Below are positions 35,180 to 43,834 of a stretch of 64,000 bases of DNA, piece after piece. Position 1 is the stretch's first letter. Every line of letters starts with the position of its first letter. The notes beneath the pieces are model-generated. The model made no database searches. It was given only the letters and a program-made list of their open reading frames with translations, and had not been told where the DNA came from. The stretch is taken from the NCBI GenBank assembly GCA_030446715.1, contig JAUJMU010000003.1, positions 62,001-126,000 of the forward strand, read 5' to 3'. Both the position numbers and the translations under genes were made by a program. The stretch is from Cytophagales bacterium. Lineage in GTDB: Bacteria; Bacteroidota; Bacteroidia; Cytophagales; 172606-1.

Positions 35180-38100
35180 ATGAAAAGGAAAGTTACCCTG
35201 CTAACCTGCCTGCTACTCGTGCTGCTATTGCGGCTGGCGGGAAATGAAATTGCCCTTTATGGTCAATCCACCAATGCAACCATCACCGGCGTAGTCAAAG
35301 ACGCGGCGGGTGCTCCTTTACCCGGCGCCACAGTAATTGTCCGCAATGAATCCACCGGTTTTCAAAGTGCCACTGCTACGAACACGGAAGGGACATTCGT
35401 GTTCCGGCAACTGCCCCTGGGCAACCCCTACACAGTTTCGGCTTCCTACGTGGGGTACAATGAGCAGAAAAAAACGGGTTTCTCCCTCAACCAGGGCAAC
35501 CGGCTGGAAGTAGACTTTACCCTGGAGCAGACTTCCACCCAACTCGATGAGATTGTAGTCACTGACCAGGGATTTTCCAAACAGGTGGAACAGAGGGGAG
35601 CCGCTACTTCCATTACCGAGAACCAGATCAAGACCCTGCCCCTGGAAGGGCGCAACTTCACCGACTTAACCCGCCTTTCACCTTTGCAGGGGGCAGGCTC
35701 TATCAACCTGGGCGGGCAGCGCCGTACTTCCACCAACATTACCATTGACGGGGCCAATGCGCGCAATCAGCTGCTGGCCGGAGAAATCGGGCAAGGGGCT
35801 TATTCCATTTCTCAGGAAGCGATCCGGGAGTTTGAGGTGGTCACCAACTCCTACGACGTAACCCAGGGCCGGCAAGGGGGCGGGGCCATCAATGCGGTCA
35901 CCAAAAGCGGAACGAACACCTTTACGGGCAGTGCCTTCCTCTACCACCGCAACAACCAACTCTCCAGCCCCTACGACATCCGGGGCGCGCGGCGGACGCA
36001 GGATTTTTACAATTACCAGTGGGGATTCAGTCTCGGCGGGCCTATCATAAAGGATAAAATGCACTTTTTTGTCGCTTTTGACCGGGAGGATGCCGGCAGC
36101 CCCCTTTTCATCACTGACATCCGCGAAGGAGACGAAAGGGAAGGAGACGAAAGACGGTTTGGCGTACGAAAAGATACGCTTGATAAAGCCATTGATATTG
36201 CCCGTCGATTGTACGGAGTGAGCAATGCCCAGCAGGTGGGGGAGTTTGCCCGCAAGACTACCACCAATACTTTGTTTGCACGGGTTGACTGGCAACTGAG
36301 CCCTAAGCACCGCTTAACCCTGCGCAATAACTACAGCAGTTTCAACAACCCTTTTGAAACAAGCGACAACTCCAGCATCAACATCCGGGAAGTATGGGCG
36401 GGTTTTACTTCCAATCAGAACAGTTTACTCTTGTCGCTCCGGTCGGCCTTCAGCAACAATTTGACCAATGAAATCAAGGTGCAGTTGCAGCGCAACGAGC
36501 GGGACTTTAAACCCAGTCCTGAACTTCCCGCTTCTAATATTCCCCGGGCCATCGTCACGCTGGTGTCACCCTTCCCGACCGAAGCCAATCCCGGGGCCAC
36601 CCAGTCGAAAACCTTTCAGTTCGGAGGGCAGCGCTTTACCCCTGAGTATACCTTAGACCGCCAGATCCATCTGATCAATACCACCTACCTGAGCCTTGGC
36701 AGATACAGCTTCACCTTCGGTACCGACAATATGCTTACCTTTCTGGAGACGCTGATCACCAACGAGCAGAACGGACGGTTTTTCTTCAACGGTTTGCAGA
36801 ATCTGGAGAATTTCCGCCCCTTCCGGTACGCCCGTGAAGTTCCCCTGCAGGGCGTTTCTCCCACCGTCAACCAGACCGTACTCGATATGGCTCTGTTTGC
36901 TCAGGTAGAGTTCAAACCCTGGCCGAACGTAAGCACTGAATTTGGTTTGCGGTACGATGCCACGGCTTTCCTGACCCCGGCCGATTACAATCCCGTAGTG
37001 GACCAGGAGTTAGGGATCCGCACCGACGTGAAACCCTCGGACTGGAACAACATTCAGCCCCGTTTCCAGCTTACCTGGAACATGGGCGGCCGCGACAGTG
37101 ACGTGCTCAAGATCGGCGGCGGGCTGTTCTCTTCCCAGCCCCATTACTACGCCCAGGTAAACAACATCCAGAATAGCGGCACTTTGCTGGGAGCCATTGA
37201 CGTGACGGGCAATCAGGTACCCACCCCCGATTTTATTGCGTACCGGAATGATCCGTCTACCGTGCCGGGAATTCCGCAGGGAGCCTCTTACATCTCTACG
37301 ATTAATTCGGTAAGTGAAGACTTCCAGGTGCCCACGACGATGAAGGCCAACATCAGCTACACTAAAATCATCGGCAACCGCCTTACAATCGGGCTGAACG
37401 GACTCATCAGCCGGACGTTCAACAACTACGTGTACCAGGAGCGTAACCTGGTGGATGAGCCCTACTTCCGCATCCCGGCCGAAGGGGACCGGGGGGTATT
37501 CGTGCCGGCCGGTACCATCACCAACGGCGGCGTGACCGACTGGCTGAACTCCCGCAAAACCACCCAGGTAGGCCGGGTACTGGAACTGACATCGGAAGGG
37601 ATACTGAACCAGATGGCCCTGGTGGTGGATGCCGAGGTGCGCATCGGCAAGGACGGCTACGTGAACGTAAGCTACACGGCAAACCGGGCCAAGGACAACT
37701 CCTCCTACAATTGCTGCGTGGCCAATACGGCTACGTTTCTGCCGGTCAAGGATGACCCGCGGGCGCTGAATTACGGCTTCTCGGATAACCACTTCGGTAG
37801 CAAAGTGGTACTGAGCGGCGCTACGCCCACCTGGAAAGGGTTTACGCTGGGAGCTACCTTTGCCGGTGATGCCGGCAGCCGTTATTCCTTCCACGTTGCC
37901 CGCACGGTGAGCGTCAACGGGGATTTCAACCTGGAAAATGACCTGGCCTACGTGTTTGACCCCAACAGTCCCGAGACGCCGGCTGACATTGCGGAGGGGA
38001 TCAATGAAATTCTGGGTGATCCCAATACGGCTGAAAGCGCCAAAGAGTACCTGAGAAACAATTTCGGACGCATTGCCGACCGGAACGGCGGCCGCAATCC

Positions 38101-38377
38101 GTTTGCGGCAACCGTGGATATACGGCTGATCAAATCCTTCCGGACTTTTGGCAGCCAGCGGTTGCAGCTGTCAGCGGATTTGTTTAACGCGGCCAACTTA
38201 CTCAACCGCGAATGGGGCCGAAATGCCAACCTGGGACGGAGACGGGAACTACTACGGGTGCAAGGCTTTGACCAGGCATTGCAGCAGTACACCTACCGGG
38301 TAGAAAGCGGTGCCGGGGTTAAACCGATCAATGGTACCCCCTGGCGTTTACAGCTGGGAGTCAGATACAGTTTCTGA
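35180..38377 (+). CDS. TonB-dependent receptor with carboxypeptidase-regulatory-like N-domain
   Basis: 1065 residues. Signal peptide to about 33. A CarboxypepD_reg domain (about 36-115: ITGVVKDAAGAPLPGATVIV, GYNEQKKTGFSL) precedes the plug (about 122-235: EIVVTDQGF, LPLEGRNFTDLTRLSPLQGA, INAVTKSGTN). The rest is the 22-strand barrel ending NGTPWRLQLGVRYSF with the typical C-terminal Phe. The layout resembles Oar-like/TonB-linked receptors that take up large substrates. No SusD follows. Instead a nucleotide pyrophosphatase/phosphodiesterase gene starts 87 bp downstream on the same strand, so the substrate may be phosphorus-containing (inference). Confidence 0.88.
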   Translation: MKRKVTLLTCLLLVLLLRLAGNEIALYGQSTNATITGVVKDAAGAPLPGATVIVRNESTGFQSATATNTEGTFVFRQLPLGNPYTVSASYVGYNEQKKTGFSLNQGNRLEVDFTLEQTSTQLDEIVVTDQGFSKQVEQRGAATSITENQIKTLPLEGRNFTDLTRLSPLQGAGSINLGGQRRTSTNITIDGANARNQLLAGEIGQGAYSISQEAIREFEVVTNSYDVTQGRQGGGAINAVTKSGTNTFTGSAFLYHRNNQLSSPYDIRGARRTQDFYNYQWGFSLGGPIIKDKMHFFVAFDREDAGSPLFITDIREGDEREGDERRFGVRKDTLDKAIDIARRLYGVSNAQQVGEFARKTTTNTLFARVDWQLSPKHRLTLRNNYSSFNNPFETSDNSSINIREVWAGFTSNQNSLLLSLRSAFSNNLTNEIKVQLQRNERDFKPSPELPASNIPRAIVTLVSPFPTEANPGATQSKTFQFGGQRFTPEYTLDRQIHLINTTYLSLGRYSFTFGTDNMLTFLETLITNEQNGRFFFNGLQNLENFRPFRYAREVPLQGVSPTVNQTVLDMALFAQVEFKPWPNVSTEFGLRYDATAFLTPADYNPVVDQELGIRTDVKPSDWNNIQPRFQLTWNMGGRDSDVLKIGGGLFSSQPHYYAQVNNIQNSGTLLGAIDVTGNQVPTPDFIAYRNDPSTVPGIPQGASYISTINSVSEDFQVPTTMKANISYTKIIGNRLTIGLNGLISRTFNNYVYQERNLVDEPYFRIPAEGDRGVFVPAGTITNGGVTDWLNSRKTTQVGRVLELTSEGILNQMALVVDAEVRIGKDGYVNVSYTANRAKDNSSYNCCVANTATFLPVKDDPRALNYGFSDNHFGSKVVLSGATPTWKGFTLGATFAGDAGSRYSFHVARTVSVNGDFNLENDLAYVFDPNSPETPADIAEGINEILGDPNTAESAKEYLRNNFGRIADRNGGRNPFAATVDIRLIKSFRTFGSQRLQLSADLFNAANLLNREWGRNANLGRRRELLRVQGFDQALQQYTYRVESGAGVKPINGTPWRLQLGVRYSF

Positions 38378-38464
38378 TTGTCCGGGCCGGAGACGCTGCA
38401 CTTATTCATTTAATATTTCTCTCTGTTTACTTCCATCCACGTTTCTGCCATAGATCTGCTGAAC

Positions 38465-39871
38465 ATGTCAACCGTTCGTACGCTGCTGCTGTATTCAGCC
38501 GGCTTTCTGCTGAACAGCCCCCTGCTGCTGCCCGTCCGGGCCCAGCCTGCCCGTCAGCCGCTGGCGGAACACGTTGTGATGATCTCAATTGATGGTTTAC
38601 GGCCTGAGTTCTACCTTGACTCCCGGTGGCCTGCCCCCTGGCTGCAGCAGATGGTGCAGGAGGGGGTGCATGCCCAGGCGGTACGGGGCGTGTTTCCTAC
38701 GGTCACTTATCCCTCCCATACCACCCTCATCACCGGGGCCCTGCCCATCCGGCACGGAATCTATTACAATTCCCCGTTTGAGGAAGGCGGTCAGACGGGT
38801 CGCTGGTACTGGGAATGGGAAAAGATCCGGGTAAAGACCCTGTGGCAGGCTGTGGAGGAAACCGGCCGGAAGAGTGCCAGCGTATACTGGCCGGTAACAG
38901 CCGGAGCTCCCGTTACATACAACGTGCCTGAAGTCTGGTCCCTTGATCCGAAAGAAGACCGCTTCTCTCCGGTGCGCGCCCAGGCCACCCCCAAAGGACT
39001 GGTTGAAGAGATAGAACGGGAAGCAACCGGCCGGCTGAGTGAAGAAAGGAGCCTGAACGGCGACTACCTGACCCGGGAAGATCGTTTCGGTGCCATGGCG
39101 GCTTATCTGCTGGAGACCTATAAACCTGCCTTCCTGACGGTGCACCTGGCCTCAGCCGATCATTTTCAGCACGAGCAGGGCCGGGAAGGTGTCCGGGTAA
39201 GGCAGGCTGTTGCTGCCGCGGACCGGGCAGTGGGACAGATCGTGGAGGCGGCCTACCGGGCCGGTATTGCAGAGCAGACTGCTTTTGTGATCGTGGGTGA
39301 CCACGGTTTTGTGGATATTCATTCCCAGCTCTGCCCCAACGTATGGCTTGCCCAGGCGGGGCTGATGGAAGATAAAAAAGACCGCGGCAACTGGCAGGCC
39401 GCTTTCCATACCTCCGGGGCCGCTGCTTTTCTGCAACTGAAGAATCCTGCGGATAAAAAAGCAGTGGCCCATGTCCGTCGTCTGCTTGAGAGCCGTCCTG
39501 ACCCGGAGAAAAAACTTTTCCGGATCGTTGAAAGGGCAGAGCTGGACAGGATCGGAGCTGATCCTGGCGTGCCGCTTGCCCTTACCCCGGTGCGGGGGGT
39601 ATCCTTTTCGGCTTCCCCCACAGGACCGGCAATCAAACCGGCAAAAGGTGGAACACACGGATACTTTCCTGACTTTCAGGATATCCATACCGGATTCATC
39701 GGCTGGGGTAAAGGCTTTAACCCGGGAGCTACCCTACCCATGATGGGGCTGGAAGATGTAGCACCCCTTGTGGCGGAACTCCTCGGCCTTTCTTTCAAGG
39801 CTCCCGATGGCGTGCTGTACCCCGGCTTGCTGATGTTGCCGCCTCCCAAAGAAACCGTCCGGACGAAGTAA
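38465..39871 (+). CDS. Ectonucleotide pyrophosphatase/phosphodiesterase (alkaline phosphatase superfamily)
   Basis: 468 residues with a signal peptide (to about 27). The two-zinc active site of NPP enzymes is visible: Asp in VVMISIDGLRP, nucleophile Thr in GVFPTVTYPSHTTLITGALP (one unbroken stretch of exactly that kind), Asp/His in SADHFQHEQG, DH in VGDHGF and the last His in GGTHGYFPD. NPPs cleave phosphodiester or pyrophosphate bonds in nucleotides or lipids. Exported, probably periplasmic or surface-located. The position 87 bp after the TonB receptor suggests co-transcription. Confidence 0.88.
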   Translation: MSTVRTLLLYSAGFLLNSPLLLPVRAQPARQPLAEHVVMISIDGLRPEFYLDSRWPAPWLQQMVQEGVHAQAVRGVFPTVTYPSHTTLITGALPIRHGIYYNSPFEEGGQTGRWYWEWEKIRVKTLWQAVEETGRKSASVYWPVTAGAPVTYNVPEVWSLDPKEDRFSPVRAQATPKGLVEEIEREATGRLSEERSLNGDYLTREDRFGAMAAYLLETYKPAFLTVHLASADHFQHEQGREGVRVRQAVAAADRAVGQIVEAAYRAGIAEQTAFVIVGDHGFVDIHSQLCPNVWLAQAGLMEDKKDRGNWQAAFHTSGAAAFLQLKNPADKKAVAHVRRLLESRPDPEKKLFRIVERAELDRIGADPGVPLALTPVRGVSFSASPTGPAIKPAKGGTHGYFPDFQDIHTGFIGWGKGFNPGATLPMMGLEDVAPLVAELLGLSFKAPDGVLYPGLLMLPPPKETVRTK

Positions 39872-39899
39872 CATTTCCTCTGTGCCTCATCTGTTCTGA

Positions 39900-40064
39900 T
39901 CAGGCCGCATTGGCGGGACCTTCCACAACAATTTTATAGAAAGAGGAGGGAAGGGGAGTGGTATCAATGTACCCGGTGGCAAAAAAGGTGCTGGTTATAC
40001 CCGACTGCCCTGACGGTGCAGAAAAAGAGGAGGTTTCCGAAGAATCATCCCACGCAGAGTTCAT
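39900..40064 (-). pseudogene. 3' part of a small gene cut by the IS200/IS605 element
   Basis: A 54-codon open frame starting at the ATG at 40064 beside the element's left end and ending TPLPSSFYKIVVEGPANAA. On the other side of the element, 41834-41953 (minus) holds a 39-codon frame, MLVKGKVSLNDKSAD onward, that could be its 5' part. Rejoined they would make a protein of about 95 residues. No family is recognised and the joining is inference. Confidence 0.35.
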
Positions 40065-40195
40065 ACTAAAGAGCGTAAAACCCCCATCCCTTTAGGATGG
40101 GGGATGTAAGCGGGCAATGCCGTAGGATTGCAAGCCCTGCGGGATAGGCAAATGCGGGTCGCAAAAGCCAGTGGGATGGAGCGTAGATGCTCCAT

Positions 40196-40594
40196 TCAGC
40201 CCTGCGTAGCAATGTAGTTACGAATCGTTTCCAGTGAAGCATTGCCGGTAGAGCAGCCAAAATACCCATCCGGCCAGAACGTGTTTTCCTTCCAAAAGTG
40301 CTTCTTCAAAAATAGGCGGTGTTTCTGATAGAGGTGACAGGTGGACATACTTTTAAGGCGGTTCACTATATCGAAAGCCGAAAGCGCAGGAGGCGTATCA
40401 ATCAAGATGTGAATGTGGTCTCGGTCACTTTCCATCACGTCAATGGTGAATTTGCAGCGTTCACTGATGGAAAGGAATAGTGCCTTAATATCCTGTTCGA
40501 TTGCACCAGTGAGTAACTGCTTGCGGTACTTGACCACGAAAATGACGTGCAGCTTAATCAGATATTTGGAGTGACTGCCTGTATGATACTCCAT
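40196..40594 (-). CDS. tnpA: IS200-type Y1 transposase TnpA
   Basis: 132 residues from the ATG at 40594 (MEYHTGSHSKYLIKLHVIFV), the normal length. The HUH motif reads DHIHILID, and the catalytic Tyr lies in the C-terminal helix (ETIRNYIATQG). Both catalytic elements are present and the frame is intact, so the enzyme could be active. It cuts and joins single-stranded DNA at hairpin ends. A longer open frame upstream overlaps tnpB and was rejected. Confidence 0.88.
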   Translation of the reverse strand: MEYHTGSHSKYLIKLHVIFVVKYRKQLLTGAIEQDIKALFLSISERCKFTIDVMESDRDHIHILIDTPPALSAFDIVNRLKSMSTCHLYQKHRLFLKKHFWKENTFWPDGYFGCSTGNASLETIRNYIATQG

Positions 40595-40648
40595 TGAATA
40601 CTTATGCAAAAAGTTGCTATTTGTATAAGTATTAATTACTCTTAGGGG

Positions 40649-41813
40649 ATGAAGGCAATCCACAAAACGTACAAATTTCGCATCCAACCCACTGACGAAC
40701 AGGCAGTTTTGCTTGCCAGGCATTTTGGATGCAGCCGTTTTGTGTACAATCACTTTCTGGCTGAACGCAGCCGTTACTATCTGGAAAACAAGAAGGGGTT
40801 GAATTACTACGACAATGCCGCTTCGCTTACCCTGCTCAAAAAGGAAAAGCAGTGGCTAAAAGAAGTCAATTCGCAGGCGTTGCAGGCTACGCTAAAGCAT
40901 TTGGAAGGGGCCTGCAATAGTTTTTTCCGTAAGCAGACGGAGTTTCCCGCTTCAGATCCAAGCATTTCAAACAGGCGTTTCGGGTGCCGCAATTCAACCG
41001 CTTGCAAAACGGACGGTTGTACATACCCAAGTTCAGTGAGGGTATTGCTGTGAACATTCACCGACCAGTTGAAGGAAAGATTCTGTTTTGCACCCTGACT
41101 AAAACCCCAACGGGTAAATACTTCGCTTCGCTGACCTGTGAGGTGGAGCATAAGCCTTTACCGCCAGTGCAAAATATGGTAGGGGTGGATTTGGGTATTA
41201 AGTCCCTACTGGTGGATTCGGTCGGTAAGCCGTATGCCAACCTAAAGACTACTGCTAAGTACGCCAAACGGCTTAAAAAGCCCAAAGGTGGTTAAAGAAC
41301 AAACAGTTAGGGTCTGCCTCCCGCAACAGGCAGAAACGCAAGGTTGCCCGTATTCACGAAAAGATGGCTAATGTCCGGGAGAACAACTTGCACCAGATTA
41401 CCGCTACGCTAATCAAGGAAAACCAACTGATAGCCGTGGAAGATTTGGCAGTCAAGAACCTGATGCAGAACCGTAAGCTATCCAAAGCCATTGCCGATGT
41501 GAGTTGGGGTAAGCTGCTTACCCTGCTGGAATACAAGGCTCAGTGGAATGACAGGCAAGTGGTTAAGGTGGACCGCTTCTTTCCTTCTTCCAAAACCTGT
41601 ACCCATTGCGGTTGGGTCAACCAACGCCTTACCCTTGCTGACAGAGAGTGGACGTGTGGAAATGGGCATACAGTGGATAGGGACGTGAATGCAGCGCAAA
41701 ATATACTCAAACAGGCTCTAAACAGCCTCTCGGCGGGAACCGTCGAGTACACGGGTGGAGAACCGAAAACTCGCAAGAGGAAGGTACGTTCTGCGAAGCC
41801 CGAAGCCCCCTGA
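40649..41813 (+). pseudogene. tnpB: TnpB RNA-guided nuclease gene with two frameshifts
   Basis: Three consecutive frames form one TnpB. Frame 1 (from 40649) gives MKAIHKTYKFRIQPTDEQAV to RKQTEFP. Frame 2 (about 40950-41278) gives SKHFKQAFRVPQFNRLQ and GVDLGIKSLLVDS. Frame 3 (about 41279-41813) gives RNRQKRKVARIHEKM and onward. RuvC residues are all visible: Asp in GVDLGIK, Glu in AVEDLAVKNL, Asp in TVDRDVNAAQN. The zinc finger has CTHCG but its second half reads CGNGH, with only one Cys. Each shift equals one missing base (near 40950 in a C run, near 41278 beside GCCC). No full-length nuclease can be made unless these are sequence errors. TnpB normally uses an RNA from the right end of the element. 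Confidence 0.85.
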
Positions 41814-41971
41814 CCCTTTAGGTAGGGGTGTGTTCACAAACGGAATAACTGCCGGATGCTGTCAGTTTCGGGAGGATGCCTCTGCTTCAGGGACCAGCCG
41901 GGAGTGAAATCTGCCGATTTATCATTAAGGGACACTTTACCTTTAACCAGCATTCCGGTTTTCTTTGGTGG

Positions 41972-42951
41972 CTACCGGTTGGAGGATTTTTCCCAATCCG
42001 CTAACAGGTCAAGCGACTGTCTGGTTATTGACTCCAGGGCTTCCTGCGTGAGAAACGCCTGATGACCCGTCACCATCGCGTTTGGCAACCGCAACAGCTC
42101 CTCGATGAGCGGGTCGCGCTGACCGGTCCCGGACTTATCCTCAAAAAACAGATCGTGCTCATGTTCGTACACGTCGATCCCCAGATAGCCTAACTGCCCG
42201 TTTCTGAGCGCGCGGATGGCCTCCTGGTATTGAGGAGGGCACCCCGGCCGGTGTTAATGAGCATGGCACCGGGTTTCATCCTGGCAAACGTCTGGGCATT
42301 GAACAAACCTTGTGTCTCCCGGGTCAGCGGCAGGTGCAGCGAAACAACGTCGGCACGTTCCAGCAGGGCCTCTAGACTGACCATCTCGACCGGCACGGCC
42401 GACTCCCGTTGAGCCTGATCAGGCTTGTTGTCGAAGGCCAGCACGGTGCAGCCGAAGCCGGTCAGGATTTTAGCGAGCACTTGTCCGATGTTGCCGTATC
42501 CGACAATACCGGCGGTTTTGCCGTCCAGTTCGAAGCCCACCAGTTCGTTGGTCAACAGGAAATTACCTCCGCGGATCCGGTCAGTGGCCTGAATCAGGTG
42601 CCGGCCCAGCGCGAGCATCAGCGCGACGGCATGCTCGGCAATGGCACTGGGCGAGTAGCGGGGAATATTTTTAACCGTGATGCCTAGCTTTTCGGCCGCC
42701 TGGGTGTCGATGTGGTCCGTGCCCGCAGAACGCGTCACCAGGAACCTGATGCCTAGTTCACTCAGCTTTCTGAGCACTTTTTCCGAGGCGTCGTCTTTGC
42801 CCGAAATCAGGATGGCCCCGTAGCCGGCGGCCTGGCCGGCAGTCTGTTCACTCAGCGGGTCGGGCAGCAGCGTCAACTCGTGCTGACCGTGGTTGCCCTG
42901 GCGCAGGAGCGGCTCCTCGTAGGCTTCTACATTAAAGGCAATGGCTTTCAT
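41972..42951 (-). pseudogene. D-lactate dehydrogenase-like 2-hydroxyacid dehydrogenase, one frameshift
   Basis: From the ATG at 42951 (MKAIAFNVEAYEEPLL) the first 250 or so residues are intact: VTRSAGTDHIDTQAA (substrate Arg), SAIAEHAVALMLALGRHL, GIVGYGNIGQVLAKIL (NAD-binding), VSLHLPLT and INTGRGALLNT. At about 42217 the frame shifts: the next homologous residues, AIRALRNGQLGYLGIDVYEH with the catalytic Glu region and GHQAFLTQEA with the catalytic His, are in another frame ending at 41972. Restoring one C in the ACCAGG context makes a normal protein of about 326 residues. The reaction would be NADH-dependent pyruvate to D-lactate. Inactive as written, but the lesion is a single base. Confidence 0.82.
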
Positions 42952-43384
42952 AAGGAGGTTGATTTGTTGAATAGGTGTGTAAGTACCCGTCTGTAACGGA
43001 TCAAATAAAGTTAAGACCAAACCCGGGCAACAGTAAAAATTGTTGATTTGTTAATACCGGCGAAATGCCGGGGCAACACTGGCCGTTTACATTTGCAGCA
43101 TTCCTCATCATACTCCTGCTCTGCAAAACAGAGCTGCAAAGAGCACTGCCCCTGGCGGTGCTTTTTCTTTTGGCGGGAAATTATTGTAAAGGTGACTAAC
43201 CGCGCACGGACCATCCGGTGCTGATTTCCGGCAATGCTGTTAACCAAATGATAAAAGAAAGGTAACCTCTCCTGCGTGGCCGCTGACCCGCCATCCTGCT
43301 ACCTTTGGCCGGAAGAATTCCAACAACCATATTTGTATTTGTATGCTTTATTCAGTCAGTATCTATTTCAGGAAGGAAAAAGTG
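42952..43384. other. Intergenic region with a hairpin-rich segment
   Basis: No gene of normal size. It contains the candidate small RNA described separately (43057-43171) and a TACCTTTG at 43300-43307, matching the Bacteroidota -7 consensus and facing the small open frame at 43385. Confidence 0.45.
43057..43171 (+). ncRNA. Candidate small RNA: three hairpins and an intrinsic terminator
   Basis: CCGGC-GAAAT-GCCGG (43057-43071), GCTCTG-CAAAA-CAGAGC (43118-43134) and AGCACTGCC-CCT-GGCGGTGCT (43142-43162), followed by a U-rich run to 43171. A TACATTTG (43088-43095) could be a -7 element giving a transcript of about 70 nt from near 43100. No upstream plus-strand gene needs this terminator. No known RNA family is recognised. 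A 44-codon frame (43065-43199) overlaps and could be an alternative explanation. Confidence 0.35.
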
Positions 43385-43546
43385 ATGGCCCGGACTACCT
43401 TCGCAGGATTGCCCGACGCAGAGGCTTTTTTCGCCCACCAACTGCAGAACCCCCCGCCCGAACCCGTAGAAATGTGGCTGAAGCAGCAGGCCGGAGTACA
43501 GGAAGAGTACCTGCTGAACCACTGCCGCCTGCGTCCCCGGCAGTGA
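43385..43546 (+). CDS. Small hypothetical protein
   Basis: 53 residues from the ATG at 43385 (MARTTFAGLPDAEAFFAHQL, then PPPEPVEMWLKQQAGVQEEY). Amphipathic, soluble, with no signal peptide and no recognised family. Support is a TAnnTTTG-type element at 43300-43307 and protein-like composition. It may be chance. Confidence 0.3.
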   Translation: MARTTFAGLPDAEAFFAHQLQNPPPEPVEMWLKQQAGVQEEYLLNHCRLRPRQ

Positions 43547-43678
43547 TCTTCTGCCGGCGTCCAGCCCCGGATTTCATTCTTACCTCCCGCCTGAGCGTCT
43601 GGTTATTCTGCCTCCCCGGGGCGGAAAAGCCGTAAGAAAAGCTCTCCGGAGTTTCATGTTTTTCACAAATCATTGAAG

Positions 43679-43733
43679 TTAACAGAGATATAACCTTCCG
43701 GTAACGGGCCGGAAGAAGGATTTCCTCATTTTG
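43679..43733 (+). promoter_or_regulatory. PHO-box-like triple direct repeat before the phoD-like gene
   Basis: TTAAC (43679), ATAAC (43690) and GTAAC (43701) repeat at exactly 11-bp spacing. A -7-like TCATTTTG follows at 43726-43733, 25 bp after the start of the last repeat. PhoB/PhoP-type regulators bind direct repeats of this period: the cyanobacterial box is tandem TTAACC-like repeats, the Bacillus box TTAACA-like repeats. No site for a constitutive -33 element (TTTG) is seen, consistent with activator dependence. Confidence 0.55.
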
Positions 43734-43834
43734 CCCCGCATTTCCTGAGCACTGCATCAGCCGCCATTCCTCCGGGCGGTCAATGCTTCCCTTTTGCTTT
43801 TATTTTCTGATCACTTACCCTTAATCAATGACCG

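Larger units (their letters stand above)
40076..41838. mobile_element. IS200/IS605-family insertion sequence
   Basis: Divergent tnpA and tnpB flanked by subterminal hairpins. The left hairpin is CCCCCATC / GATGGGGG around CCTTTAG (40081-40103); the right is an imperfect CCCC...GGTAGGGG around CCCTTTAGG (about 41806-41828). Both ends share the CCCTTTAGG core. Such elements move as single-stranded DNA, with no inverted terminal repeats or target duplication. Exact ends were set by the hairpins and are approximate. Confidence 0.8.
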
